64,000 nt of DNA from Strongyloides papillosus (lineage: Eukaryota > Nematoda > Chromadorea > Rhabditida > Strongyloididae). The notes beneath the pieces were generated by a model. That model saw only the letters and a list, made by a program, of their open reading frames with translations. It was not told the DNA's origin and ran no database searches. The stretch covers positions 1,798,001-1,862,000 of the forward strand of contig SRSI01000077.1 in the NCBI GenBank assembly GCA_005656395.1, written 5' to 3'. Shown one piece after another: positions 46,432 to 56,700 of this stretch. Numbering within the stretch: position 1 is the first letter of the stretch; every line of letters begins with the position of its first letter. A program made the translations under genes and the position numbers.

Positions 46432-47395
46432 GTTTTCCAAGCCCACGGAAAACAACATGAGTCTGCCTCAGTTGTTTTCATTTTCTTCCTGCATCAGCTG
46501 TTTCATCTGCTTCCTACATCAGCTGTTCATCTGCTCTCTGCCTCTGTTGTTCCATCTTTTTCCTTCATCAGTTCCAACAGCTCCATTTCATCCTCCCAGT
46601 AGATCTTCAGGCCGTCAATAATGTACATTCTTACATTTCTTGAACGACCACTTTTCTTCATGTTCAGTGATCTGTCATTCAGACCAGCATATAGACAAGC
46701 CATATACTCGTCCCGTTCTTCTTCTTGAATGACAGATGCTCCAGCATATTCCAAGATAGCTAAAAATAAATTATATTAAAAAGAATAATTTTAAAACATA
46801 CCTCTCATCCTTCTTATGTACTTGGCAGGCATGGGTCTTCTATTCGATGCCCGCTGGGATCTGAACACCATCTTGAAAAACTGCTGCTGCTCCTTGTTGA
46901 GTAGTAGATCTGCTACCATCCTGCCAAAGGTGACAGGTGCTGACAGATGCTTGAGGTAATGCTCCGGCATTACTCTGTCAACATAGTCTGCGTCCTGAAA
47001 TTGAATAAGATCGTTCTGGAAACAAAAAGTTAACAGATAGATCTAATTAATTTTAGCTAAAACTTACGGAGCGCATGTAATTGCGCTTTTCACCCACCAT
47101 GGCACTTACCACTTCCATTGATAGGTCCTTGATCTTGATCAACTTTCCGTTGAAATCTGTGTTCCAGATTTCACTGTCTTCTTGTCCGCCTTCTTTGCTT
47201 TCTTCCGCGGGATAACAGCACCACAACCACTATCAAACTTACCTTTAAGATCAGCCAAATGTTGCTCCAACTGATCCATTCTTGCCTCCATTCTTCTGAA
47301 TCCATCATTCGTCTTCTTTCCTCCTCCTTCTCCAGCTTCTTCTTAATCAGCTCCTTCTGCTTCTTCTCCATCTCCTTGATCCTACCCGGTTAATA
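46432..47395 (-). pseudogene. GC-richer, frame-disrupted gene of unknown origin (possibly BEN-like/mobile)
   Basis: About 960 bases with clearly higher GC than everything around. Coding-like minus-strand segments are present: a Lys/Glu coiled coil with MEARMDQLEQHLADLK near 47300-47240 in one frame, a segment around DLSMEVVSAMVGEKRNYM near 47130-47070 in another, a block containing YVDRVMPEHYLKHLSAPVTF and RRPMPAKYIRRMR (about 47010-46803), and a C-terminal block (46758-46527) ending in an acidic tail. A standard 42-nt intron (46760-46801) and other GT..AG sites are present. Frames change between the first two segments without an obvious intron, suggesting decay. Downstream of the stop are short tandem units of a CAGCTGATG-type repeat. 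The coiled coil plus helical block faintly recalls BEN-domain proteins; that is a guess. Confidence 0.45.
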
Positions 47396-47403
47396 GCCGT
47401 ATG

Positions 47404-47536
47404 CGATATACAACTTGTATACAGGTAATATACAGATTTGTTACAAGCAGTACCTGTACGACGTACAGAAACTAATAAGCTGTACACTAGCAGTATGTAA
47501 GGTGTACTTTACCTGTACGTTAGCTGTATACAGCTA
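47404..47536. repeat. cluster of palindromes built on GTAC/GTATAC
   Basis: Contains the perfect palindrome TAGCTGTATACAGCTA (47521-47536), the near-perfect CTGTACG-A-CGTACAG (47454-47468), CTTGTATACAGG near 47414, and further CTGTAC copies. It lies directly beside the GC-richer gene block, as a transposon end or a recombinase or replication site might. Confidence 0.5.
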
Positions 47537-48031
47537 AGAAAAAACACATGTAAAAATCGCAAATATTATATTTTTTTTATACAAAATACACATATAAATA
47601 TAGAAAAATTTTATTACAAGTTAAAAATACATTAAAAATTGAACAAAATTAAATTGATAGTAGCAAAAACTAAAACTGCTAAAGTTCGGAATAAGGGCGA
47701 CCACCGTCAAATTGTTTTTTAATGGGATATTTTTGAAATAAAGAGTATTTTAAACATGGATAACGATGAATAAACATATTTTTAAGCATTTTGAAACATT
47801 TGCAGCAAATTTTTTTTTGTGCAGAATTTGTATTTTTGAGTGATTTTTTATAGTTTTTCGGTATTATAAACATGAATAAAAGTAAATAAACATATTTTTT
47901 AGTATTTTTTAACATTTGCAGTAAATGTTTTGAAAGAAAAAAAGCTAAAACATTCCATAACTATCAAGCACTGCCGTCGTTATCACACCACATATAGGAT
48001 ATTTTACAATTAATTGTTACTAATAATAGGT

Positions 48032-48047
48032 GGCCCTAAAGAGGGCC
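48032..48047 (-). other. histone-type 3' stem-loop (minus strand)
   Basis: On the minus strand the 16 bases form GGCCCT-CTTT-AGGGCC, a 6-bp stem with a 4-base loop. The flanks are CCCAAC before and ACCT after, the layout of the 3' processing signal of replication-dependent histone mRNAs. No histone coding sequence precedes it within the transposon, so it may be captured or coincidental. Confidence 0.4.
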
Positions 48048-48068
48048 GTTGGGTTAAACATGATTAGT

Positions 48069-48209
48069 ATTAGGAAAACTAAGGAGCAGTCGTGAGACCT
48101 TAAGTATTCCTAATTCTTCTTTTTGTTCTAACTGTGAAGTAACTGGTGGACTCGACTGCCTATTTAAGTGATGTTGACCATCAGTACCGAGATCCTCTTC
48201 TATGGATCT
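48069..48209 (+). ncRNA. structured segment inside the transposon, possible RNA
   Basis: Stem ATTAGGAA (48069-48076) pairs with TTCCTAAT (48107-48114), with an inner stem TAAGG (48080-48084)/CCTTA (48098-48102). A second hairpin pairs AGATCC (48090+100, i.e. 48190-48195) with GGATCT (48204-48209). GCAGTCG in the first loop can pair with CGACTGC near 48155. The segment is GC-richer than the rest of the element. Whether it is transcribed is unknown. Confidence 0.3.
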
Positions 48210-48653
48210 TTGACTGTCGTCTTTGTTTTGATTTGAAAGAATTTTTGGTTATTTTACTGGCAAGTTCTATTTTTTCGTCAAATTAGTTATTTTTCTATCG
48301 AATTTCTTGTTATTATTATTAAATTCCTTGTTTTTAATAATTTTTAGTTAATTTGATTGAAAAAAAAGTTTTTGAAAAAATTTCGATTTTTTTAAGTGAA
48401 AAAAAATATTTTTTAATTTTTAAAAATTTATAAAAATTATAGAAATGTTCATTAACTATAATATTTTATCCTAAAAACATCATAAAGCAAAAAAATAGTC
48501 ACAATCTAGAAATAATTGGTCGCCCTTATTCCGAACTACCAAAAATGTAAGAAGTGAAGAACAAACGTAAAACATCAATTATATATACTATTTAGAATCA
48601 TCATAAATTCTTATTCCAACATGGGCCATAATATTATTACTTAAGTCGTTACT

Positions 48654-48995
48654 TTATTGATTCATTTGTTGATCACTTGGAGCATGTGGAATGAATTCAA
48701 CACGTTGAGTACCTGGTCTGCGAACACCACTAATATCATTAATAGATCTTACTAATAATTGTTGAGGTGTTACTCCATTTTTGACAGCATTAGTCAATCT
48801 AGTATTCATATTATTTATTGCTTGTGTTTCAGTATATTTTCCTAAGTTCGTACCAGTCAAATCCTTAAGAATGATAAATAATTTTTCAGTAAGATCCCTT
48901 TTGTTGGTTCTTTCATCACTGTAACCCATACACAACAAAGGAATTGGATATAACTTAGAAATCAACTTCTTTATACTTTGTTGCATAATATGCAT
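48654..48995 (-). CDS. unrecognised ORF D of the 48.6-51.1 kb cluster
   Basis: 113 residues: a helical, Lys/Leu-rich N-terminal part followed by a Pro/Gln-ended tail. No signal peptide, membrane segment or known motif. It is the last of four closely spaced frames on the minus strand and lies 86 bases after the previous one. No introns. Could belong to an integrated viral or transposable element; homology not recognised. Confidence 0.4.
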   Translation of the reverse strand: MHIMQQSIKKLISKLYPIPLLCMGYSDERTNKRDLTEKLFIILKDLTGTNLGKYTETQAINNMNTRLTNAVKNGVTPQQLLVRSINDISGVRRPGTQRVEFIPHAPSDQQMNQ

Positions 48996-49081
48996 ATATA
49001 GTTATTCATATTTTAAATATATAAAATATTATATATATTGTAGTCTCTCTTCTTAACTAGCCTTTTAATAAATTATATTAT

Positions 49082-49972
49082 TTATATTATTATTATGCCA
49101 TCATCAATAGATAAGCTAAGCTTGCTTTTAGCTAACATACTTGATGGCCATGTAGCTTCTGGATCTTTTGGAGCATCATTGCGAATTGTTGTAATGGCAT
49201 TTTGAATAATAGGGAAGTGATTATAAATAAAAGTAACCAAGCAAGTAAGATCAATAAACTTTTGTTCTCTTCCTTTTTTGTGGATATTCAAGTGCTTCTT
49301 ACCCAAGCATCTAATTAAAAGTTCATTGTTGAGTCCAAGAATTTCATAATAAGTTACATCATTTATTTCAATTTCTTTAAAAGGAACATTGTTAAAAATT
49401 TCGTTCTTGAATAAATCTACTGTTAGTTCAGGTTTATCCAAAACGTTGCTAATATCAAAAAACATATTTTGATCAGGGGTGGGTATAATGTTACTTGTAT
49501 TTAACATTCTTGGAGCACTTGGTCTTGGAGGATTGGAGATTTGTGATTGTTGTATGGGTGGATATTCGATTTCAATCACAACTTTGTTCTCACTAGGTTC
49601 TTCGCGAATTCTTTTCAAAACAGCTTGGCTATTTGAACATTTTATTTCATACAAAATTTGATTAGGACCGACTGTGTAAGGTTTTGTGGGGTTAAAATGG
49701 CAAACATGATTTCCCCCTACTTGAATTTGTTCCCTTCCAACAGGTATAACTTGACTTGGACTAGAAGATAAATAAATACTATCTCTTAGAGTTTCTAAAT
49801 CGAAAGCACTTCTTATTTGACCAGCTGGTGGAGGAGTATTACGAGTTCTATCAACCACTGGATCTAATTTTTCATCAGAAGTTTGGATAATCTCGCCCAT
49901 CTTTGCAGAAACAAAAGTTTCAAAGGCAACTATATTGGATGCCAATTCACGTTGCAAGCTCGGTCTGTTGAT
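49082..49972 (-). CDS. unrecognised ORF C of the 48.6-51.1 kb cluster
   Basis: About 296 codons, open and in the same frame as the preceding ORF B2, from which it is separated by a single TAA (49973-49975). No ATG near the start, so it reads as a continuation. It has a helical N-terminus, then a long Pro/Ser/Asn-rich middle (NTPPPAG, NPPRPSAPR), then a compact C-terminal domain with YYEILGLNNELLIRCLG and LTCLVTFIYNHFPII. The disordered-linker-plus-domain layout occurs in gag-like and viral phosphoproteins as well as in cellular proteins. No family recognised. Confidence 0.45.
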   Translation of the reverse strand: MNRPSLQRELASNIVAFETFVSAKMGEIIQTSDEKLDPVVDRTRNTPPPAGQIRSAFDLETLRDSIYLSSSPSQVIPVGREQIQVGGNHVCHFNPTKPYTVGPNQILYEIKCSNSQAVLKRIREEPSENKVVIEIEYPPIQQSQISNPPRPSAPRMLNTSNIIPTPDQNMFFDISNVLDKPELTVDLFKNEIFNNVPFKEIEINDVTYYEILGLNNELLIRCLGKKHLNIHKKGREQKFIDLTCLVTFIYNHFPIIQNAITTIRNDAPKDPEATWPSSMLAKSKLSLSIDDGIIII

Positions 49973-50703
49973 TTAAATTTTAATGAATTCACAAATGTAG
50001 TAATTGATAATTATCTTCATTAAATTGAAACCAAATTGTTTATGTTCAAATTCTTTAACATATAAACCAAAATCTTCATGCAAAATCATGTTAAATCCTG
50101 GAGTATCACCCAACAATTCCTTGAAAATTGGAGAAACTTGAGTAACATCATCATAAGTTAAAGTATCCTCATAGACTTTCTTAATAATATCAGCAGCTGA
50201 CCCATTATTACAAAAATAAATTAAGCTAAGGAATCCAATCGGAGAATGAATTTGTTTGTTGACATACAAAGACTTAAATTGATTATACAATTCTTGAGAT
50301 TCTCCAGTTTTAATGATATAACACGGTATATAGGTGAATAAAAGAAAATCCTCGTAATGATATGATGAGAATACACTTAAACATTCATGGTTGTTTTTAG
50401 TTTGATACTTAGAAATAGCACGATATATATCCGAGTGAATAATGGACTTAGTTTTCCTGAAATCCTCTTCATCTAAGTCAAAAAAGGTTTTAAGAATTCT
50501 AAGCTTTCCAGTAGGACGTCTATCTCAAAGTACTTGTCATTTTTGATTACCGGTATCCAAGAATACAACAAATTGTCTCTTACGAGAAATACTTTGGCAA
50601 GAATATTTTCCCTATGTTTGTACAAATCGATTAAGAGAGTAGCATCCAAAGTTCCAACTTCCCTGAGAAAGGCTTCTAATAATTCGCCGCATTTTTCTTC
50701 CAT
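49973..50703 (-). pseudogene. unrecognised ORF B of the cluster, interrupted by a frame change
   Basis: Starts at an ATG (50703, [12 protein letters not shown]) and is open to a stop at 50473. A second frame, offset as for a -1 shift, then carries coding-like sequence to the TAA at 49973. The switch falls at a run of six T about 12-20 bases before the first stop. Together the frames look like one mostly helical protein of about 240 residues. The interruption may be a decay mutation in a homopolymer or a programmed frameshift; it is left unrepaired here. No known domain recognised. The in-frame TAA before ORF C is a second interruption. Confidence 0.45.
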
Positions 50704-50815
50704 GACGCTATTAATTAACTCGTTACAGCGTAGCAGATTTGAAATAACACAAGATTAAGGGTAAGTATTTACTAAAGATAAAGAAAATTTAAATACAATA
50801 AAATATATCTATTTA

Positions 50816-51137
50816 TCACAAATACATATTGCCGGGATAACCAACTCTCAACCATTTTAAGGATAAACTTCTCCTTTTATACCTATGTGGGAGGGCTGAT
50901 AATTTGTAAAATTTCTCGCCTTTTTTCGAATTTATTCTTAATGAAATGATATTCTTTAAGTGATTCATCCTCAAGATAATCTCTGGAAGCCGATTTAGAT
51001 TGAAAGCTGCAAATCTCACTACATCCTTTTCTTTTGTGAAGATAGTTAATAGTATTTACAACAACAGTGGCAGCTTTTGGTACATTTTGTGATCTCGATT
51101 CATCAAAGACTTCGTTATCAGTAGGATTAATCTCCAT
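50816..51137 (-). pseudogene. unrecognised ORF A of the cluster, two overlapping frames
   Basis: An 84-codon frame from an ATG at 51137 ([15 protein letters not shown]) to a stop at 50883, and an overlapping frame that stays open from about 51019 to 50816. The text reads as coding in the first frame at the start and in the second at the end ([19 protein letters not shown]), implying a frame change near the A-run around 50925. Small, charged and basic; no family recognised. It heads the group of closely spaced minus-strand frames. Confidence 0.35.
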
Positions 51138-51435
51138 TGTCTAAAAAACCCCCACATTTTATTATTTTTTATAAGTAATTAACGTTTTTTAATTAAAAAT
51201 ATCTAAAAAAAATGAAAATAATTAGATTACGAAATATTTTTTCAATATGTTGCATAAAATGTGTCTTATATTGAAAAAAACTGAAATTGTTCTTTTAGAC
51301 ACACTTCTATACCAGTAAATGGGGTCAAAATATAATGTACAAGTTAAAATATTATAATGTTATCAATAACATAAAAAACAATAACTTATGTTATTAATAC
51401 ACATGATATCTATTTTTTATAAATAATATACATTT

Positions 51436-52860
51436 TTAATAACAAAAACATAAATTTAATAAATAAGTTTGAAAGATTTTTTTTATAATTTCAATTACGA
51501 AAACACCTCCAAGAACTATTAAAGGCCTAACAATAGGGACACCTGGAGTATCCATTGTTACAAGAATCATTGATTGCTGTAGGTGCTTTCTTTTATTTTC
51601 CCATCCAGAGATACGACCCATAAAAATAAATATTTTACAATAGGGATGTAAAGCACCTGTTGTAAACCATTTCCTCCCATTCAAAATATAATTTCCTTTA
51701 CCATCTTCAATAATATAAGACTAAATATTTGTAGTATCTGATGAAGCGACATCTGGTTCGATCATTGCAAAGCATGATTTGATTTCTTCTTCTAGTAATG
51801 GAAGAAGCCACTTTTTCTTCTGTTCCTCTGATCCATATTTTATCAAGACTTCCACATTTCCAGTATCTGGATCACTACAATTAAAAACTTCGGGTGTAAA
51901 TGGTGACATTCCCATTACCTCACACATGTGAGCATACTCAACATTGGTAAATCCTTTTCCATATTTTGATGTTGGGTCAATATTTAATGTAATAAATAGA
52001 TTCCATAGGCCTAGTTCTTTTGCTTCCTTACAAAGGTTTTGGATTTTATCATCGACTTTCCATTAGTTTTTACCGATAGAATGCTTACAAAGTTCGGGCT
52101 CAATAGGAATAACTTTATCAAAAACAAAAGATTTTATCTTTTCGTACATGTCTCTACTTCTTGGAGATAAACCTTCAATTGATGTAGGAAAATTACCTAA
52201 CTTTCCATTGTTTTCTACTTTTTCTTTATCATCTTTGATAAATTTTAAGGCAAATGAACTGATAAGACGTGGAGCAGAAGCAAAACCTTCAGCTAATGGA
52301 GAGCTAGCTTGTCCCTGTTTTGATCTCATGTACACTCCTTGACATATGGCAGCAAAACGGAAACGTACAAAAGAAATATAAAATAACCATGATTTGTGAG
52401 TACTTATCAATGAATCATCATAAATTTTTCAATAACTCATCAGCGTTAGGTATACCATTAATACTGAATCCGCATTCCTCTCGAAGACCAGGTAATGCTT
52501 CCCTCATCTTCTGAGGTAATTTTAAATTCATTCACCAGTTATTTGGGTACTATAATAATATGCAAAAGCACATGTAGCAAGATAGGCTAAAGGATCTCTT
52601 ATTGTATTCATTTCCCAATCCAAAATAGCTATAACTTTATTTTCAGTTGGATGGAAAATTAAATTATCTAATCTAATGTCAGAATGAACAAGTGTAATTC
52701 TATTTTGCCGTGGAATATTAGATTCAATTCATTTTAAAAGTATCTGTACCTCACGATTCTCATCTTAACAACCATTTACCAATTCATAATGATCCAAGCG
52801 ATATTAATATAGGTTTTCGAGCAAAGTGGTTTTCTAATAATGCCGGATGGTATAATTCAT
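51436..52860 (-). pseudogene. decayed ACAD10/11-type gene (APH kinase-like + acyl-CoA dehydrogenase)
   Basis: Pieces of one ACAD11-like protein lie in order on the minus strand. From about 52860 come the kinase-like (APH) segment with LVHSDIRLDNLIFHP and AILDWEMNTIRDPLAYLA, then FAAICQGVYMRS, the ACAD N-terminal part (52410-52063), then [20 protein letters not shown] and [14 protein letters not shown] (51927-51721), then [29 protein letters not shown] (51684-51436). Several stops and frame changes interrupt it, the catalytic HGD of the APH part reads HSD, and the sequence ends before the C-terminal half of the dehydrogenase domain. In animals ACAD10/11 act in fatty-acid, including 4-hydroxy acid, oxidation. 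Some breaks may be introns, but in-frame stops inside conserved blocks argue for a pseudogene. Confidence 0.8.
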
Positions 52861-53189
52861 TTCTTATTATTTGTGAGAATTTGAAACTAAACTATTTCTA
52901 AAACATTAAAGAACATCACTATATAAGCAGAATTAAAAATTATACATTAACTTTGCGTATAAAAATATATTATGATATATTTAAAAAGTTTATTTTGTTA
53001 TACTTTTTTAAAGTTCTTCTACGTTAGATTTTCAATACTGTTGACAAAGTTGTTAATATAGTATATAATAAAATAATTCATTGAAGTTGGTTTTTAAAAC
53101 ATATCTTAAATCTAATTATTCCTTAAATTCCATACACTTTTGTACAAATAATCGTATGACAAATTAAAAAAAAAACTAAAATTATGTTA

Positions 53190-53545
53190 AAATTTTAGAT
53201 TAAACTTCTTCAACTGGTTATGTCTTGAATAAAGATGAATTTGATATAAAAACTTTAGTGAAATTCAATAGTCATGAATTTTGAACGAAAAATAGACTAA
53301 GAAAATTCATGATTGTGTTTCAGATATATTATATGCCGTGTAAGTAAAAATGGCATTTCCATTCCAAATAATCTCCAATGCATCTGTTGTTCTCTTATAT
53401 CGAACATGCGTGTAAAAATTTTAAAATATGAGAAATTTTGTTGCTTAACCTGCATAGAATGGTGATATAAATAAGTCTTGAAAGGATTGTTTTAGATTAC
53501 GGTGATAGAGTTTTAAATTACCAAAATTCGCCTCTCTAAAGACTT
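53190..53545 (+). pseudogene. probable inverted N-terminal fragment of the same ACAD11-type gene
   Basis: On the plus strand, weak but ordered resemblances to the first 170 residues of ACAD11 appear. They include TGYVLNKDEFDIKTLVKF (like the start of the APH domain), FPFQIISNASVV (like FPVPK..C.D.SVIG) and a LLNLHRM segment followed by SLERIVLDYGDRVLNYQ (like LAQLH..SL.LEGYG..Y..RQ). Stops separate them. They lie just beyond the minus-strand remnant that lacks exactly this part, so an inversion could have split the gene. Confidence 0.4.
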
Positions 53546-53702
53546 TTGTCAACACTTTACAATATTCCCTTCAATTGTTAGTTTGTCCCAAAATATTTAT
53601 AATATATTTTTATTTTGAATATAATCTCAATATTTTTTATCAGTAGAAATTTCTATAGTGTTACTTAAATTAAATATATTTATTTCTTTTCTTTTAGGAA
53701 TT

Positions 53703-56700
53703 ATGGCATTCGAAGAGGATAATACCTTAGATCTTGATAATCTTCCGATAGTCCATTTTCTTACCTATAAGTATGAAATAATTGAATACTTTATGATGCC
53801 AAAGGCGGAACAATGGTTGACAAGGATTATTTCGAAAATAAAAACAAAGGAGCAAGCTTCTAAGATTACAACTATTTGCTCACAAGGTCGCTATCAAATA
53901 TGTAAACTGTACTATGAAGAATTTAAACCCTATCTGGACAAGCATTTCATTATCGCAGCCCTAAATGAATTTCCTCATGAAATTAGAGAGCGCGCTTTAC
54001 TAGAAAATCTACCACCATTTGGATTAGAATTATATTCGCAATTCTTTTCAAAGAGATATGATGATAGACTTTTTGAAAAACTTTTTTATATCACAAATTG
54101 GTATGATGTATTTGAAAAGTTTAACAGCATTGTAAAATACAAAACTTTTTGTCAGAGAGTCAAACGTGAGGTAAAAAGGTACCCAGGAGTCCCAGAATTT
54201 TTAGGATGTGTTTTTTTAAGAGAGTTACCATACATCAGTCATTTCAAGTCTATAGACAAGAATTGGTTCTACGATTTTCGTGCTGCTTGTGCTGAGTCTG
54301 AAGCTAACAGGGCCATTGTTATGATGTATTTTCCGGATTTTGTACCATTTTTGAAATCAAGGAAATTGAAGCAAGAAAATGATGAGAAAGAAAGGAAAAA
54401 GTCGTTGGGCAAGAATATGGTACCTGATGATACAGATGTTCCTGAAATTCCTTCTGTACCGAGACATCAATCTGATTACATGAATTATCTCACTGAAATA
54501 TCTCGTAAGTCATTGGGCTCAATTCAACCGTTGAAATCTTACCAACAAGAATTAGTATCCGCTGTAGATGATGATATAGATAATCATATTTTATGGGTTC
54601 CTGAACAAATTGGTAAAATGTCGATTGTGTCTCATATTGCTAAAAATCACTATCAATTATTAGTTAAACAGCAACAACTTACACGAATCCTTTATTTGGT
54701 ACCACATTTCAAATTTGTCCGTGACTATACAAATTACCTTCGTTCTCTCTGCTCAGATTTACTAAATATCGATGGAATTGCTGATTGTGAATGGAAATTT
54801 GATAATGTTGGACGTGTTATGGCTCATGATTTAATTATTATGTCTGGGCAGATGTTTTTAGATTTATTAAAAGTGAAAAATGTAGATTTTCGTCTATATT
54901 TTCAAGATTTTTCATTGATATTTATTGATGGTTGTGAGATGTGCCTTGAAAGTCATTCGTATAATGCAATTGTAAATTTACTTAAGGAGAATAAATATGA
55001 AAAGCCTAAGATTATTGGATTAACAGAGACGCTTGGGAAACATGTTTCAAATAATGAAGATTGTAGTATGGAGTCATTAGCTGATCTTTGTCTTAGTTTG
55101 AATTGTTTTAAGATAGATATTATCAAAAGAAGTGTCGGAGATTTTTATCGTGATATACCTAAAGGATTTCAAGAAATTGTTTTTTGTCTTTCTCCTCCTA
55201 ATTTTTTACATCATTTAATTATTCGTGAATCATACACAGTTGAAAAGGCTATAGTTGAAGTGATGGGAAAATTTGATCCTGATAATGTTTTATTACAGTC
55301 AGTATTTCCTGGAATTGACGAAGGTGGATATGAAAATTTCTGTAACAATCTTATTCAATCAATTCAAGATAAGCCTGAAGGACCAATAAAAAGAGGAATT
55401 ATAGCTGCTGTAGATTACTTAGTGATATTAGCTGTAACATTGTCTCTTGATACAGTCATTCCAACAGAGTATTCTCTTGATAGTTGTCTTTACAAGTTAA
55501 AAAGATGGAATGACAAATGTGAAGATGAATCAACGTTAACAAGGAAAGTTCTTGAATCATATAATAGAGTTATTAACTCAAAAGATGATTCCAAATTTAA
55601 AGCATTAGAATCAGAAAAGAAATATCCATTGACTCGATTAGAAAATATTATAAGAAAAGTTCTTGACAAAAATAGTAAAGAGAAGATTCTAATTCGTGTT
55701 GGTAATGGAGCGCTTGCATTAAATCTATTTCGTTGGTTATCTAATACTGATATTCTGAAAGACTATAATATTACTCACTCTTATATTGTTGGAACAAATC
55801 GTCAAAATTCAGTTGATGTTAATATGGATACTTATCGAGCTGATAAAATATCAAAATTTTTTGATGGATTAATTAATATTTTGATTACTACAGATGTTTG
55901 TCAGGATGATATTGATATAAGTTATGTTGATTGTTTTATCAGTTACAATTGTTCTGTAACATACTCAAAATGTACTGGAAACTTTAAAAAAAGTGGACCA
56001 TTCCCAAAAACTATGGCTCTTATTGTATCAGAGGGTCTTCTGGAATTGGATGATCAAAGAAAATTTGAAAAGGACAGAATGACAAATTGTATTGCAGAAA
56101 GAATTCGAAAAATGTCAGATCAAGAGTTTAGAAATTATATTGAAGACAGAGAACAAATTATTCAGACGCGAAATAAAAATTTTGAGATTGCTAAAAAAGA
56201 AATATCATTTAGAAACGAAGGAAAAGTCTATGACATTTCTTGTTGTTCTTGTATGTCGTATATATGTTCATCAAACGATATTGGTATTTTTGATAATATA
56301 TCGAATATTATAATCAATTCTGATGTTTGGTCTAATTTGATTTACTCAACGGATAGACATTACAAGTATGGAAGAACATTTATGCGTGTTGGGCTTGTTT
56401 ATTGTAAGAAATGTAAATCAAATATCCCTGATAATTCAGATGAAAATTATGCTCTAGGTTCTATTATAAAACTAAGACAGGGATTTGTGGTTAAGTTAAC
56501 TGTTCGAAATGTAATTTTTACTGATGTTTCAACAAAAGAGAACACTTATAAAAAAAGTTGGAGTTCTATTGAAAATTATTTATTTCTTCCAAAACAAGTT
56601 ACTGAAGAGGAATATGTAAGTTTTTATATCTTTTTAAAATTAAATTATTTTTTTAGCGAATTTACTGTTATGAATCTATGTGTTATGATCCAGATATGCA

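Larger units (their letters stand above)
47683..48537. mobile_element. short non-autonomous DNA transposon (MITE-like) with perfect 21-bp terminal inverted repeats
   Basis: The left end (47683-47703) starts AGTTCGGAATAAGGGCG, and the right end (48517-48537) is its exact reverse complement over 21 bases. The interior of about 810 bases encodes no transposase. It has two diverged direct copies of a segment of about 65 bases (47744-47810 and 47861-47926, both around AAACATATTT..ACATTTGCAG), a histone-type stem-loop and structured hairpins (separate entries), and poly-T-rich flanks. Outside the repeats, the bases do not match (CTAA left, ACCA right), so no target-site duplication is evident. The superfamily is not clear. 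A 78-codon minus frame in the left part lies on the direct repeats and is probably not a gene. Confidence 0.75.

Noticed and set aside
47679..47915. 78-codon minus frame in the transposon
   Set aside because: It lies on two direct repeats and reads through the terminal inverted repeat; Lys/Asn/Phe-rich with no transposase motif.
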